64,000 nucleotides of DNA, taken from assembly GCA_002335175.1 (NCBI GenBank), contig DDCA01000001.1, positions 248,001 to 312,000 on the forward strand, given 5' to 3'. The notes under the pieces are model-generated. The model saw nothing but the letters and a program-made list of their open reading frames with translations, was not told the origin of the DNA and ran no database searches. Shown piece by piece: positions 15,875-25,081 of the stretch. A program made the translations under genes and the position numbers. Origin of the DNA: Candidatus Saccharibacteria bacterium UBA2018. GTDB taxonomy: Bacteria > Patescibacteriota > Saccharimonadia > Saccharimonadales > Saccharimonadaceae. The first letter of the stretch is position 1, and every line of letters starts with the position of its first letter.

Positions 15875-17847
15875 ACTGCCATCCCTTTCGCCCGTCGGTC
15901 TTCCTTCAAAAGTTCTTCGGCAGTCAGCAGATACTCCGTATCGTCCTTTGTGGTTCTAATAATAATAATGACGATAATTCCGAGAGCGAGCAGACCAACA
16001 AGCCACCATAAGTGCCAGATTATTCCAAAACCTGCTCCACATGCCATCAGCCCGATTAGAAGCCCGACGGCAGAATTTTTGGGAAGCCAGACGTCACGAT
16101 ACTCGGACTTATGTGGCGCTTGGTAATGTGTCTTTTTGCGGTGCCACCACTCGTCGCGATGCGTTACGACAGGCTGAACGGCAAAATTATAGTGCGGCGC
16201 CGGCGAGGGCACCGACCATTCCAATGTGCGGCCGTCCCATGGGTCGCCGGTGGTGTCGCGTAGCTCTTTGCGCTTCCAGACACTATAAATAATTTGAAGC
16301 ATGAACAAACCTATGCCCAGCGCTATAATCAAGACGCCGATACCACTGGTTATAAAGAAGGGTTGCCATGTCGGATCGCTATAACTGTCAATCCTTCGAA
16401 CAGCCCCCATAAGGCCGAGAGCGTAAAGAGGCATGAACGCAACGATGAAACCGATTTGCCACGCAATGGCCGAGTACCTGCCCAGACGATCATTCAATCG
16501 GAATCCAAAAATTTTCGGGAACCAATATGTCATTGCGGCAAAGAAACCGAATACTACCCCGCCAATAATGGTGTTATGGAAGTGCGCAACTAAGAACATA
16601 GAGTTATGCACCTGGAAGTCTAAGGCCGGAACTGCCATCATAACCCCTGTTACGCCGCCAATCGTGAACGTGACGACAAACGCGAGAAACCATACCATTG
16701 GCGCCCTGAACCGAATGCGTCCACGATACATCGTGAAGAGCCAGTTGAATATTTTGACACCAGTAGGGATGGCAATCACCATAGTCATAATTCCGAAGAA
16801 TGCATTGACATTCGCGCCTGCACCCATAGTGAAGAAATGATGCTGCCAGACAACGAACGACAAGAACATGATAGCAATGAGCGCATACACCATGGTTTTA
16901 TATCCAAAGAGCGCTTTTTTTGCGAAGGTCGCCACCACCTCGCTATAGATGCCGAAGGCCGGTAGCACTAGTATATAGACTTCCGGATGGCCCCACGCCC
17001 AGATAAGGTTGATGTACATCATCGCATTCCCGCCCAGGTCCGACGTAAAGAAATGCATTCCCATCGTACGGTCGAGGCTCAGCAGCGCCAGTGTTACGGT
17101 AAGGATTGGAAATGCCAGCATAATCAGCACGCTGGTGACAAGTACGCTCCATGGGAAGATAGGCATCTTAAACCACGTCATACCGGGAGCACGGTGTTTA
17201 ATAATTGTGACTGCGAAGTTAATACCGGAAAGGAGGCTTCCAATACCGGCAATCTGGAGCGACCATATCCAATAGTCAACTCCTGGCCCGGGGTTATACT
17301 GGAGTTCGGTCAGCGGCGGGTAGCCAAGCCAGCCCCCATTGCTAAACCCACCGAATACCAGTGAAGTGTTAACGAGAATCATACCCGCGACGAAGAGCCA
17401 CAAGCTAATCGAATTGAGGAATGGGAAGGCCATGTCACGGGCCCCAATCATTAACGGCATAACGACATTGATTAACCCAAACATCAGTCCCATTGCGACA
17501 AAGAAAATCATAATCGTACCGTGGGCCGTAAACACTTGTTGGAAGGTATCGGTGCTAAAGGGTCCTGTAGCGTCACCTGCGGCCAGTGCCGTTTGCAGCC
17601 GCAGCATGCCGGCATCGGCGACGCCGCGGACCAGCATTATGATGGCGACGATGACATACATGACACCAATCTTTTTTGCATCTAGCGAAGTCAGCCAATT
17701 ATTCCACAGCCATTTCCAACGTTTTAGATAGGTAATCAGAGCCACCAGACCAACGACAGTCAAAGGCATGCCGACGGCGGCGCCGATGGTCACCGGATCG
17801 CTCGGGAAATATTCTGTCGACAACCGGCCAAGCAAAAAATCAATCAT
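15871..17847 (-). CDS. cyoB: Cytochrome bo3 quinol oxidase subunit I
   Basis: CyoB is the catalytic subunit that reduces O2 to water and pumps protons. The 658-residue protein keeps the heme and copper ligands: TAHGTIMIFF (low-spin heme), WAWGHPEVYILVLP (CuB His and cross-linked Tyr), VWQHHFFTMG (CuB) and VAHFHNTIIGG (heme pair). K-channel residues are present in IPTGVKIFNWLFTMYRG and D-channel residues in GARDMAFPFLN. Of the E. coli quinol-site residues R71, D75, H98 and Q101, the Arg, Asp and Gln are kept, but the His position is Thr (STDTFQQ). It is otherwise very close to proteobacterial CyoB, suggesting ancient transfer. Confidence 0.97.
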   Translation of the reverse strand: MIDFLLGRLSTEYFPSDPVTIGAAVGMPLTVVGLVALITYLKRWKWLWNNWLTSLDAKKIGVMYVIVAIIMLVRGVADAGMLRLQTALAAGDATGPFSTDTFQQVFTAHGTIMIFFVAMGLMFGLINVVMPLMIGARDMAFPFLNSISLWLFVAGMILVNTSLVFGGFSNGGWLGYPPLTELQYNPGPGVDYWIWSLQIAGIGSLLSGINFAVTIIKHRAPGMTWFKMPIFPWSVLVTSVLIMLAFPILTVTLALLSLDRTMGMHFFTSDLGGNAMMYINLIWAWGHPEVYILVLPAFGIYSEVVATFAKKALFGYKTMVYALIAIMFLSFVVWQHHFFTMGAGANVNAFFGIMTMVIAIPTGVKIFNWLFTMYRGRIRFRAPMVWFLAFVVTFTIGGVTGVMMAVPALDFQVHNSMFLVAHFHNTIIGGVVFGFFAAMTYWFPKIFGFRLNDRLGRYSAIAWQIGFIVAFMPLYALGLMGAVRRIDSYSDPTWQPFFITSGIGVLIIALGIGLFMLQIIYSVWKRKELRDTTGDPWDGRTLEWSVPSPAPHYNFAVQPVVTHRDEWWHRKKTHYQAPHKSEYRDVWLPKNSAVGLLIGLMACGAGFGIIWHLWWLVGLLALGIIVIIIIRTTKDDTEYLLTAEELLKEDRRAKGMAV

Positions 17848-18734
17848 CTGGCTTGACCTTCCGGCGTTCCGCTATGTGAGCCGTGCCCCATGTATTTCTG
17901 GGTGATGGTCTGGAAAAGATTCGTGTCAACAAGGCGATACGTTATTTCGTCTCGTACGATTTCCGGCTCCTCAAGTGACCGGTACATGCTACGGTCCATT
18001 AGGTTGCGAGAGACGGCCGCCTGACGTACCGCATCGGTATATTCTGACTTCGGCATAACAGTTGTTTTAAAGGTCATGTTCGAGTAGCCACGACCGTTAA
18101 TATTCGTATTGTAGCCCGTGAACGTACCGAGCTTCGTGGCGCGGAGGTTTAATTCCGACGACATGCCATTCATGGTGTAAATCTGTGACCCAAGGGCAGG
18201 TATCCAGAACGAGCTCATGGGTGCGTCGGCCGTAAGCGTAAAATGAACCGGCCGGTCCACCGGAATCGGTAAATGGTTGAGTGTCGCCATCCCCTGCTCG
18301 GGGTAAAGAAACAGCCACTTCCAGCGCAGGGCGACGACTTGCACCTCAACCGGGTCTTCGTTGCTTAGCGGTTTATAGGGATCAAGGCTATGGCTCGTTT
18401 GGTAGGTAACGACTCCGAGTACGGCAATTAAAACAATCGGAATCCCCCACCAGAGACGTTCCAGCCAACGGTTTTCTGCCCAGTTGGGCTTGTACTTGGC
18501 CTTTTTGTTGGACTCACGGTACTTTACGGCGAAAAATACCAATAGAACATAAACCGGTACTACCACGATAAGGCTAAGGAGGGCTGTAAAGACAAATAGG
18601 TCCCGCTGCGCTTGCGAGACTTCCCCGCTTGGGTTGAGAACCGGAATAGTTGCGTCTTTTAGGAGCAGCCAGCCGCCGAAAATAAGGCCTAACAAAACCA
18701 GAATCGGCACCAGAATGCGCAAAAATTTCACCAT
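17844..18734 (-). CDS. cyoA: Cytochrome bo3 quinol oxidase subunit II
   Basis: CyoA is the membrane-anchored cupredoxin-like subunit. The 296-residue product has an N-terminal hydrophobic segment, two further helices (about 46-70 and 94-114) and an outer domain with VVALRWKWLFLYPEQG and PMSSFWIPALGSQIYTMNGM. It contains no CuA cysteines, as expected of a quinol rather than a cytochrome c oxidase. The lipoprotein cysteine of E. coli CyoA is also absent. It is the first gene of cyoABCDE-ndh, and its ATG lies 8 nt after the -10 box. Confidence 0.96.
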   Translation of the reverse strand: MVKFLRILVPILVLLGLIFGGWLLLKDATIPVLNPSGEVSQAQRDLFVFTALLSLIVVVPVYVLLVFFAVKYRESNKKAKYKPNWAENRWLERLWWGIPIVLIAVLGVVTYQTSHSLDPYKPLSNEDPVEVQVVALRWKWLFLYPEQGMATLNHLPIPVDRPVHFTLTADAPMSSFWIPALGSQIYTMNGMSSELNLRATKLGTFTGYNTNINGRGYSNMTFKTTVMPKSEYTDAVRQAAVSRNLMDRSMYRSLEEPEIVRDEITYRLVDTNLFQTITQKYMGHGSHSGTPEGQAR

Positions 18735-18742
18735 GTGCCCCT

Positions 18743-18772
18743 ATGATACCGTTTACGCTTACCTACTTGCAA
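18743..18772 (-). promoter_or_regulatory. Promoter of the cyoABCDE-ndh operon
   Basis: Minus-strand TTGCAA (18767-18772), 18-bp spacer, TATCAT (18743-18748), then 8 nt to the cyoA ATG. The transcript would be leaderless or nearly so. Confidence 0.75.
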
Positions 18773-18781
18773 GTTATAAAT

Positions 18782-19048
18782 TTACAAACTTGCTTGTGAT
18801 TCGGCCTGAGAAGCGTCCTCGTCTTCAAAGTCTAGTTCGTCAAGCGCCTTTTCCGCAGCCTCCAGATCGGCCTTGGTCGTAATCACTTCGGCAGATTTAC
18901 TGGTCGAAACCGCTGGGCTGCCGGTAGCAGTTGTCTCGGCAGATTTAGAGAATGACTTCCAGGCGACGAAACCAAGCCCGCCGGCCAGGACGAGTACACC
19001 AATGATTACCAGTACCTCAACGAGAGAAAATCCCATTCGCTGTTTCAT
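18782..19048 (-). CDS. Type IV pilin-like protein
   Basis: The 88-residue protein has a prepilin signature, GFSLVEVLVIIGVLVLAGGLGFVAW: a Gly before a hydrophobic helix starting Phe, with Glu at position +5 (F-S-L-V-E) after the predicted peptidase cut. The remainder is short, Ser/Thr-rich and then strongly acidic (ALDELDFEDEDASQAESQ). It is too short for a normal major pilin domain, so it is more likely a minor pseudopilin or an anchored short protein. It lies 3 nt after the secreted coiled-coil gene and is probably co-transcribed with it. Confidence 0.75.
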   Translation of the reverse strand: MKQRMGFSLVEVLVIIGVLVLAGGLGFVAWKSFSKSAETTATGSPAVSTSKSAEVITTKADLEAAEKALDELDFEDEDASQAESQASL

Positions 19049-19051
19049 GGC

Positions 19052-19738
19052 TTACTCCGTTCCCGCTTTCTTAAGCGTAAATGCTTCGCGGACCACCGCA
19101 ATGAGTTCCTTAACGGACTGGCGGTAGGCTTTCAGGGCATCACGTCGTTGCTTATGGAGATCGCGGACAGTATGAGCCGGCTTTTCTTCATCTACGCTAG
19201 AGCAGTCAAAATTAACATCTGCAACCGTATCAATCGCCGCAATTGCATCTGCCTCTTTGGCCTCAACATTAGCTACGGCGCTGTCATAGCCTTCGTGGCT
19301 GAGCTCCTGATTAGCATAGAATTTCTTAACGCCTTCTTCGACACGCTGGATTGCCGCCAGGCGTTTTTTCGAGGTCTCAACGCCTTTGTCAATCAACGCA
19401 TTTATCCGTTCCTCACGATTTTCACAGACGGCAAGGCGGCGACCTTCGAGCCTTTGCTTGATTGTTTCCCGCCTGTTTTCGAGCTCTGCTTTCAACTCGG
19501 CCCGACGCGCTTCTATCCGCTCTTTCTGCGTCGAGAAATCCTCTTGTTCTTCTTTAAGCGTTTCAGTTGTCTCAGTGACAGTCCGGGCAAGAGTTTTTGT
19601 GGCACCATCAACGATAGCCTCTACGTCAGAGGTGAGCGGCAAATAATCGCTTCGCAAATCAAGGGCGAAGGCCGGAGTAGCTACTCCCAGCACGAGCAGA
19701 CTGCTCAAACCGCCCAGTACAATCGATCGCTTTATCAT
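19052..19738 (-). CDS. Secreted coiled-coil protein of unknown function
   Basis: The 228-residue product begins with a signal peptide (MIKRSIVLGGLSSLLVLGVATPAFA, probable cut after AFA). Long charged helices follow (EEQEDFSTQKERIEARRAELKAELENRRETIKQRLEGRR). A frame open from 19780 is rejected, because the -10 box TATACT (19771-19776) lies inside that extension and GGAGG sits 10 nt before the ATG at 19738. No enzyme motif is seen. It precedes the pilin-like gene and may work with it at the cell surface; that link is inference from position only. Confidence 0.75.
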   Translation of the reverse strand: MIKRSIVLGGLSSLLVLGVATPAFALDLRSDYLPLTSDVEAIVDGATKTLARTVTETTETLKEEQEDFSTQKERIEARRAELKAELENRRETIKQRLEGRRLAVCENREERINALIDKGVETSKKRLAAIQRVEEGVKKFYANQELSHEGYDSAVANVEAKEADAIAAIDTVADVNFDCSSVDEEKPAHTVRDLHKQRRDALKAYRQSVKELIAVVREAFTLKKAGTE

Positions 19739-19770
19739 GTTGCTTTTTCCTCCACAAATATAATGTAAAT

Positions 19771-19798
19771 AGTATACCACTTATGATTATTATGGCAA
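19771..19798 (-). promoter_or_regulatory. Promoter of the coiled-coil/pilin-like gene pair
   Basis: Minus-strand TTGCCA (19793-19798), 16 bp, TATACT (19771-19776). The -35 box abuts the fusA terminator stem. A leader of about 28 nt carries GGAGG. Confidence 0.6.
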
Positions 19799-19836
19799 AC
19801 AAAATACCGCCGTTTATCGTCAGGCGGTATTTTGTT
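19798..19836 (-). terminator. fusA terminator
   Basis: AACAAAATACCGCC and GGCGGTATTTTGTT form a 14-bp perfect stem with an 11-nt loop, starting 11 nt after the fusA stop. A/T runs on both sides make it symmetrical. Confidence 0.93.
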
Positions 19837-19847
19837 CTTTAAGAGGT

Positions 19848-21941
19848 TTACTTACTCGAGCGCTTCTCAATTATTTCTTGAGCAACGTTCGGTGGGACTT
19901 CTTCGTACTGGGCAAGTTCCATCGTACTTGCGGCCCGGCCCTGACTCATCGATCGTATGTCGTTTGTGTAGCCGAACATTTGAGCTAACGGAACAAACGC
20001 CTTAATAAGTTTGGCGCCGCCGGCTAAATCTTCCATAGCCTCAATGCGGCCTCGTCGCGAGTTCAAGTCTCCAATCACATCACCCATGAATTCTTCCGGG
20101 GTCGTTACTTCAACACGCATAACAGGTTCGAGCAGAACCGGGTTGGCCTGCTTGATACCTGCACGTGCTGCCAGACTTCCGGCCAGACTGAAGGCCAGTT
20201 CACTGGAGTCCACGTCGTGGTACGAACCGTCATAAAGCGTTGCCTTGACGTCTACCACCGGGTAGCCGGCAATAACACCACCGTCAAGCGTTTCCTTAAT
20301 ACCTTTTTGGACAGGCATGCGGTATTCCTGTGGAACGACACCGCCCTTAATCTCATCGAAGAACTCGAAGCCCTTGCCGGGTTCATTCGGCTCAAACCGT
20401 ACCCAGACATCACCGTACTGACCGCGACCACCAGATTGCTTGGCATGCTTTCCTTGTACTTCAGCTGTCCCCTTAATGGTTTCGCGGAACGCCACTTGCG
20501 GCTCACCCACGTTGGCCTCTACCTTAAATTCGCGTTTCATACGGTCAATCAAAATATCGAGGTGAAGCTCGCCCATACCACTCATGATGGTCTGGCCCGT
20601 TTCTTCATCGGTATGAACACGGAAGGTCGGGTCTTCCTCGGCTAAGCGGCCCAGCGCTATACCCATTTTTTCTTGGTCGGCCTTGCTCTTTGGCTCAACA
20701 GCAATAGCAACAGGCGGCTCAGGGAACGTAATGCTCTCAAGCGCAATCGGATTGTTGGCATCACACAAGGTATGTCCGGTAAAGGTACTCTTCAACCCAA
20801 CCACAGCGGCAATGTCACCGGCATTAATCTCATCGATGTCTTCACGCTTATCGGCATGCATCCGGACAATACGGCCAACGCGCTCTTTCTCACCGGTGGT
20901 CGTGTTAAGTACGTAGCTACCGGCCTTCAGGTTGCCCGAGTACACACGGACGAAAATCAGTTTTCCAACAAACGGGTCAGTCGCAATTTTAAATGCAATA
21001 CCTGCCATCGGTTCTGATGCATCTGGTTTACGGCTGACTTTTTCGCCGTTCTTCGGGTTAATTCCCCAGGTCTCACCGACGTCCAGCGGACTTGGCAAGT
21101 AATCATTAACAAGGTCGAGAACTTTTTCAACAATAACGCCGCGACCGTCACCGCCTGTAACAAGGTAAAAGTCGCCAGCCAGTGTACGCTTCCGAAGCGC
21201 AGCCTTTAGCTCGTCGGTTGTAATAGCTGCTTCGCCTTCGTCTAGGAATCGCATCATCAGGTCGTCATCGGCTTCAACCGCCGCTTCAACCAGCAGGCTG
21301 CGGGCATTTTTCGCCTTCTCAGCCATGTCGGCCGGAATTTCACCTTCGACCAGCTGCTTGTCGGTGTAGTCAGAGTAGGTATAGGCTTTCATTTCGACAA
21401 GGTCAACCAGGCCATTAATGTCTTTTTCGAAGCCAATCGGCAAGTGGACGGGAAGCGCAGCCTTGGTTAGCCGAGTATGAATTGTTTCGAGCGACTTGTA
21501 GAAATCACCGCCGGTTTGGTTAATCTTGTTGATAAAACAAATGCGCGGTACGCCGTACTTGTTCGCCTGGCGCCAAACGGTCTCTGTTTGGGCTTCGACA
21601 CCCATCTTGCCGTCGAATACGACGACTGCGCCGTCAAGGACACGGAGCGAGCGTTCGACTTCAGCCGTAAAGTCAATGTGACCCGGTGTGTCGATGATAT
21701 TAATTTTGCAGCCCTTCCAAAAGCAAGTTACGGCAGCTGAGGTAATCGTGATACCACGTTCTTTTTCCTGTGCCATCCAGTCGGTTGTAGCACCATCACC
21801 GTCACCACGGACTTCCCCAATTTTGTGGTTGATGCCGGTTCGGTACAAAATACCTTCTGTAGTAGTCGTTTTGCCGGCGTCAATATGAGCAATAATACCG
21901 ATATTGCGGTAGTCTTTCAGCGGCACGGTCTGTTGGGCCAT
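19848..21941 (-). CDS. fusA: Elongation factor G
   Basis: EF-G drives translocation and, with RRF, ribosome recycling. The 697-residue protein has the GTPase motifs [41 protein letters not shown] and [10 protein letters not shown]. Domains II-V follow, with the domain IV region [15 protein letters not shown] and a C-terminal [24 protein letters not shown]. Length is normal. It is not adjacent to rpsL/rpsG or tuf. Upstream, TACAAT (22005-22010) is a possible -10 without a good -35 at 17 bp, and a GAGAGG sequence precedes the ATG at rather long spacing. Confidence 0.98.
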   Translation of the reverse strand: MAQQTVPLKDYRNIGIIAHIDAGKTTTTEGILYRTGINHKIGEVRGDGDGATTDWMAQEKERGITITSAAVTCFWKGCKINIIDTPGHIDFTAEVERSLRVLDGAVVVFDGKMGVEAQTETVWRQANKYGVPRICFINKINQTGGDFYKSLETIHTRLTKAALPVHLPIGFEKDINGLVDLVEMKAYTYSDYTDKQLVEGEIPADMAEKAKNARSLLVEAAVEADDDLMMRFLDEGEAAITTDELKAALRKRTLAGDFYLVTGGDGRGVIVEKVLDLVNDYLPSPLDVGETWGINPKNGEKVSRKPDASEPMAGIAFKIATDPFVGKLIFVRVYSGNLKAGSYVLNTTTGEKERVGRIVRMHADKREDIDEINAGDIAAVVGLKSTFTGHTLCDANNPIALESITFPEPPVAIAVEPKSKADQEKMGIALGRLAEEDPTFRVHTDEETGQTIMSGMGELHLDILIDRMKREFKVEANVGEPQVAFRETIKGTAEVQGKHAKQSGGRGQYGDVWVRFEPNEPGKGFEFFDEIKGGVVPQEYRMPVQKGIKETLDGGVIAGYPVVDVKATLYDGSYHDVDSSELAFSLAGSLAARAGIKQANPVLLEPVMRVEVTTPEEFMGDVIGDLNSRRGRIEAMEDLAGGAKLIKAFVPLAQMFGYTNDIRSMSQGRAASTMELAQYEEVPPNVAQEIIEKRSSK

Positions 21942-22038
21942 TAGTGTAGTGGTTTCCTCTCGTTAGTTAGAAATTTTTGCCATAAAAAATAGCGCTCTTG
22001 TTTGATTGTAGCAAAATTCATAGAGAAATTCCAGTCAA

Positions 22039-24096
22039 TTAGTACTTAAAGGCCGTGATTGACGACAGGGGTATGTAGTGTACCGGCTCATTCTTGTCGT
22101 GAGTAACGTGCAGCACGAAGGCAGCCCCGGTTTGCGGCAAGTCCGGCACGTTTGGCACGATGCCTTCGATTGTGGCGTAAAGCTCATGCCCTTCGGTAAG
22201 ACGCCCTTCCTTGTAAACATCGCCGGTCACCTTTGCGTCAGATAGCATGAATATCCTTTCGGCGGCATGAAGAATTTCCCAAGATTCTTCACCAGCAGAG
22301 GCAACTTGGTATGAAAACTTTCTAAAAATAGCAATGTTATTCAGAGGCGTTAGCTCTGCTCGGGTACCAGCAAGCGTGCTCTCAATCCTCTTCAGCCCGT
22401 CAAGGACCTTAGTTGCAGGATGCCTCGGGTACTTTTTCTTAAATGCCGCGAGTGCCGAGTGGGCCGTTTCTACCATTTGAAGTTGGGCGGGGTTGATTAT
22501 AGTCGTACCATCCAGCCGGCCAAGAGCCATTTTACTAATGTCGCCCGTGATGAGGCTGACAGGAGCGTGAGCCATTCTAATGGGGTGCTGATTTAATTTA
22601 AAAATCATTTGCGGCAAGGGTCGGTAGTATGTCTCGTCATCCTCGCCGGTTACTTCTTCGACGCCGCTATAGAGGCCGTTGTAATACCCGAATATTTCCA
22701 GTGAAGCATCAGGGGCTTGGTACGGCATTTCACCGCTCAGTTGAATCTGCATCTGGGTGTCCTGAATCATGATGCCGGCATTTGGCATACACAGCCCGCC
22801 GCCCTCAAGCCGCAGCACTACCGTGTGGGCTTGCAGTTCTTCAAGTTTTTGATTCAAAGCGGCAGCCAGCGACTCGGAGGCAAGTTCGGCCGCTTCGGCA
22901 TCATTAAACCGATTGCGCCGAGCTTTTCTTATTTCCTTTATAGCAGTATTTATTTCATATCGTATTATTTGTTGCCGTTTGACTGGGGGCAAAGCTTCAC
23001 CTGGCGTATATGAAATTTCACTTTCCTCGGGAATTGGCACGGCCTCGAATGACTCAACCGAGTCGTCGGGAATGAATCGCTTCGCCAAGGCTATTTCAAC
23101 AAGCGAAAGCGTCCGTCTGGTGCTGCGAAGCGTATGGATGGACGTGACGGGCATAATGACAGTGTCCGTATAGTCTTCGTCCATAGGATGAGAAAATTCA
23201 GCAACCATCGCGGCATGCACGGCTGTCGTACCGTCGTCGTGGGTTTTTTTGACAAAAGCGATAGCCGGCTCAAAACAATATTCGGTATGTGGCTGCTCGA
23301 TGTCGATGTGCAGATGGTCTTCATCTTCGTCTACAAATGTAACCGGGCCCTTCAGCGTAATCGCCAGCGGCCAATTTTTATCAAATGCCAGCCGGGCATC
23401 AATGTACTCTCCCAGCCAGAGTCGAAAATCGTCAGATGCCTCGAGCTCGGCCTGAAGGCGTCTCGTCAATACCAAGAGGCGCTTTGGCAGTCGAAACACC
23501 TCCCGCTCACGGTCTAAAATGAGGTGGTCGACAAGCTTCATAGCCTCTGGCCAATCACGGTGAAGCCGCAAATCAATTGCCTCAATCGACGGCGTACTGT
23601 ACACGTGCTGGAATGCCTCCCCCGGATATACGACATACTGATAATCGGGAAGGTCATCTCGCGGTTCAGAAAAGCCGTATCCCAGTTTGATAGAGTGGGG
23701 ACTAGCTGACTCATCCGTGCCAGATGGCTGCGGCGCACTGACAATGCCTCTCGATCGCAGTTCTACGGCGTCGAGAATATAAAACAGATTCCCATTAGGA
23801 TCGACTCCGGGATCGGGCCAGCTGTCGGGTACGGCTTCGCGAATGTCTGCATCCGCTAGATATACGCGTCCCGTGACCGTAGCAACGTCGTCATGGTATC
23901 TCCACTCATCATTGAGCCCATCGAGCGCACTATGAAAGCCCGGTGCATACATACCACCCTTTTCGTTGATAAACGATTCCGTCTCAGACATACGGGCGTC
24001 AAATAGCCGAATGCCCGGGTCGAGCGTATCTTCTGTTTCGCGGTCGATGAGGTTTAAGAAGGCCGTTTCGGTTTCTGCCGGATTGTTCGTACTCAT
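22039..24096 (-). CDS. Large hypothetical protein
   Basis: I do not recognise this 685-residue protein. It is acidic and probably cytosolic, with no signal peptide or membrane helix. It opens with a charged segment, MSTNNPAETETAFLNLIDRETEDTLDPG. A helical Ala/Arg-rich stretch lies in the middle (IRYEINTAIKEIRKARRNRFNDAEAAELASESLAAALNQKLEELQ). Beta-rich segments follow, such as TVVLRLEGGGLCMPNAGIMIQ and ELYATIEGIVPNVPDLPQTGAAFVLHVTH. With the 24144 gene it forms a tandem pair on the same strand, 47 nt apart. Reading frame and start look sound. Confidence 0.75.
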   Translation of the reverse strand: MSTNNPAETETAFLNLIDRETEDTLDPGIRLFDARMSETESFINEKGGMYAPGFHSALDGLNDEWRYHDDVATVTGRVYLADADIREAVPDSWPDPGVDPNGNLFYILDAVELRSRGIVSAPQPSGTDESASPHSIKLGYGFSEPRDDLPDYQYVVYPGEAFQHVYSTPSIEAIDLRLHRDWPEAMKLVDHLILDREREVFRLPKRLLVLTRRLQAELEASDDFRLWLGEYIDARLAFDKNWPLAITLKGPVTFVDEDEDHLHIDIEQPHTEYCFEPAIAFVKKTHDDGTTAVHAAMVAEFSHPMDEDYTDTVIMPVTSIHTLRSTRRTLSLVEIALAKRFIPDDSVESFEAVPIPEESEISYTPGEALPPVKRQQIIRYEINTAIKEIRKARRNRFNDAEAAELASESLAAALNQKLEELQAHTVVLRLEGGGLCMPNAGIMIQDTQMQIQLSGEMPYQAPDASLEIFGYYNGLYSGVEEVTGEDDETYYRPLPQMIFKLNQHPIRMAHAPVSLITGDISKMALGRLDGTTIINPAQLQMVETAHSALAAFKKKYPRHPATKVLDGLKRIESTLAGTRAELTPLNNIAIFRKFSYQVASAGEESWEILHAAERIFMLSDAKVTGDVYKEGRLTEGHELYATIEGIVPNVPDLPQTGAAFVLHVTHDKNEPVHYIPLSSITAFKY

Positions 24097-24143
24097 AATT
24101 TCTTTATCCTACCCCTTACCTATCGAGGGTTCAACCATAATCA

Positions 24144-24992
24144 TCATGCAGCTTGCTTCTCGTTCTTAGCCCGGAAACGGTGGGCTGCCACGGCTTTGGA
24201 AAGATAATTTAGAAAGTCTTTCTCATAACCTTCGAGCCTTGAGCCGGTTGTCTCGGCAACTATAAGGGAAATTAGGTAGTTAATCTGGTCGGTAAGGTCC
24301 TCGGGGTTATCCAGACGAATTTTTCGAAAGCCTTTTTCGACGAGGGGCTGCAATGTCAACACCGTAATCCATTCGTCATACGAGCGGGAGGTCTTAATCA
24401 ACTTTTGCTGAATCGGGATTTTACTGTCATTATCGAAAAAATAACTGTCATGATTCAATGAAGCCTCGGCTGACATTTCTTCTCGGGGTGAGGTCGGATA
24501 AAGAAGCAAGTCCGGATTTGACGTCCTGGCGGCAAGCGCTAACACCGCCGTTTCTGCCATACGCCACTGCGGAGGTACATCTACATCAAGGGGCTGCAAG
24601 TAGGCCATTGCCCCGCCAAGGCTGCGGTACACGTCACGGCAGTCTTCAGAAGTTACCGTTTCATCAAGACCCCGCTTCTGGAAGACAGGCAGATAAGTAG
24701 AGAGGACCAAAGCTCCTAGCAATGTATCCTGGTGGGTACGGTCGCGGTGCATCAGCATGCCGATAAGGCTTTGAGCATACTGGAAATAATAGGCTCGGCG
24801 GTCACTTTCTTCGTCTGTTAACTGATTGAGACCCTGTTCGGTATAATTCCAAGCCGAACGAAAAAGACCCTCCGGGTTTCGGCGGGTCTCGTATCGGGCT
24901 ACGGCAGCCTTGAGTTCCTCCGGTGGAAGAAACTCTGCAAGCGGTCGCGGGCTACGATTAATATCGATGGATGTTTGTGTTTCGCCTCTCAT
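24144..24992 (-). CDS. Hypothetical protein
   Basis: The 282-residue protein is probably soluble and mostly helical (PPEELKAAVARYETRRNPEGLFRSAWNYTEQGL, then QINYLISLIVAETTGSRLEGYEKDFLNYLSKAVAAH). I recognise no family or catalytic motif. The promoter at 25002-25031 places the ATG 9 nt after the -10 box. It precedes the 685-residue unknown and may be co-transcribed with it, though the 47-nt gap gives no proof. Confidence 0.72.
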   Translation of the reverse strand: MRGETQTSIDINRSPRPLAEFLPPEELKAAVARYETRRNPEGLFRSAWNYTEQGLNQLTDEESDRRAYYFQYAQSLIGMLMHRDRTHQDTLLGALVLSTYLPVFQKRGLDETVTSEDCRDVYRSLGGAMAYLQPLDVDVPPQWRMAETAVLALAARTSNPDLLLYPTSPREEMSAEASLNHDSYFFDNDSKIPIQQKLIKTSRSYDEWITVLTLQPLVEKGFRKIRLDNPEDLTDQINYLISLIVAETTGSRLEGYEKDFLNYLSKAVAAHRFRAKNEKQAA

Positions 24993-25001
24993 TTGCCTTA
25001 G

Positions 25002-25031
25002 AGTTTAACAGAAGCATAAAAAGAATGTAAA
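25002..25031 (-). promoter_or_regulatory. Promoter of the gene at 24144-24992
   Basis: Minus-strand TTTACA (25026-25031), 18-bp spacer, TAAACT (25002-25007), then 9 nt to the ATG. Confidence 0.6.
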
Positions 25032-25033
25032 GA

Positions 25034-25065
25034 AAAATCCGCTCAAAACACATTGAGCGGATTTT
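25034..25065 (-). terminator. rpsL-rpsG terminator
   Basis: AAAATCCGCTCAA and TTGAGCGGATTTT make a 13-bp perfect stem with a 6-nt loop, beginning 17 nt after the rpsG stop. Confidence 0.93.
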
Positions 25066-25081
25066 CTAAGCCTTGGCGGAT

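Noticed and set aside
22005..22039. Strong fusA promoter with TTGACT
   Set aside because: TTGACT and TACAAT are 22 bp apart, too far for a normal promoter; only the -10 box is mentioned as a possibility.
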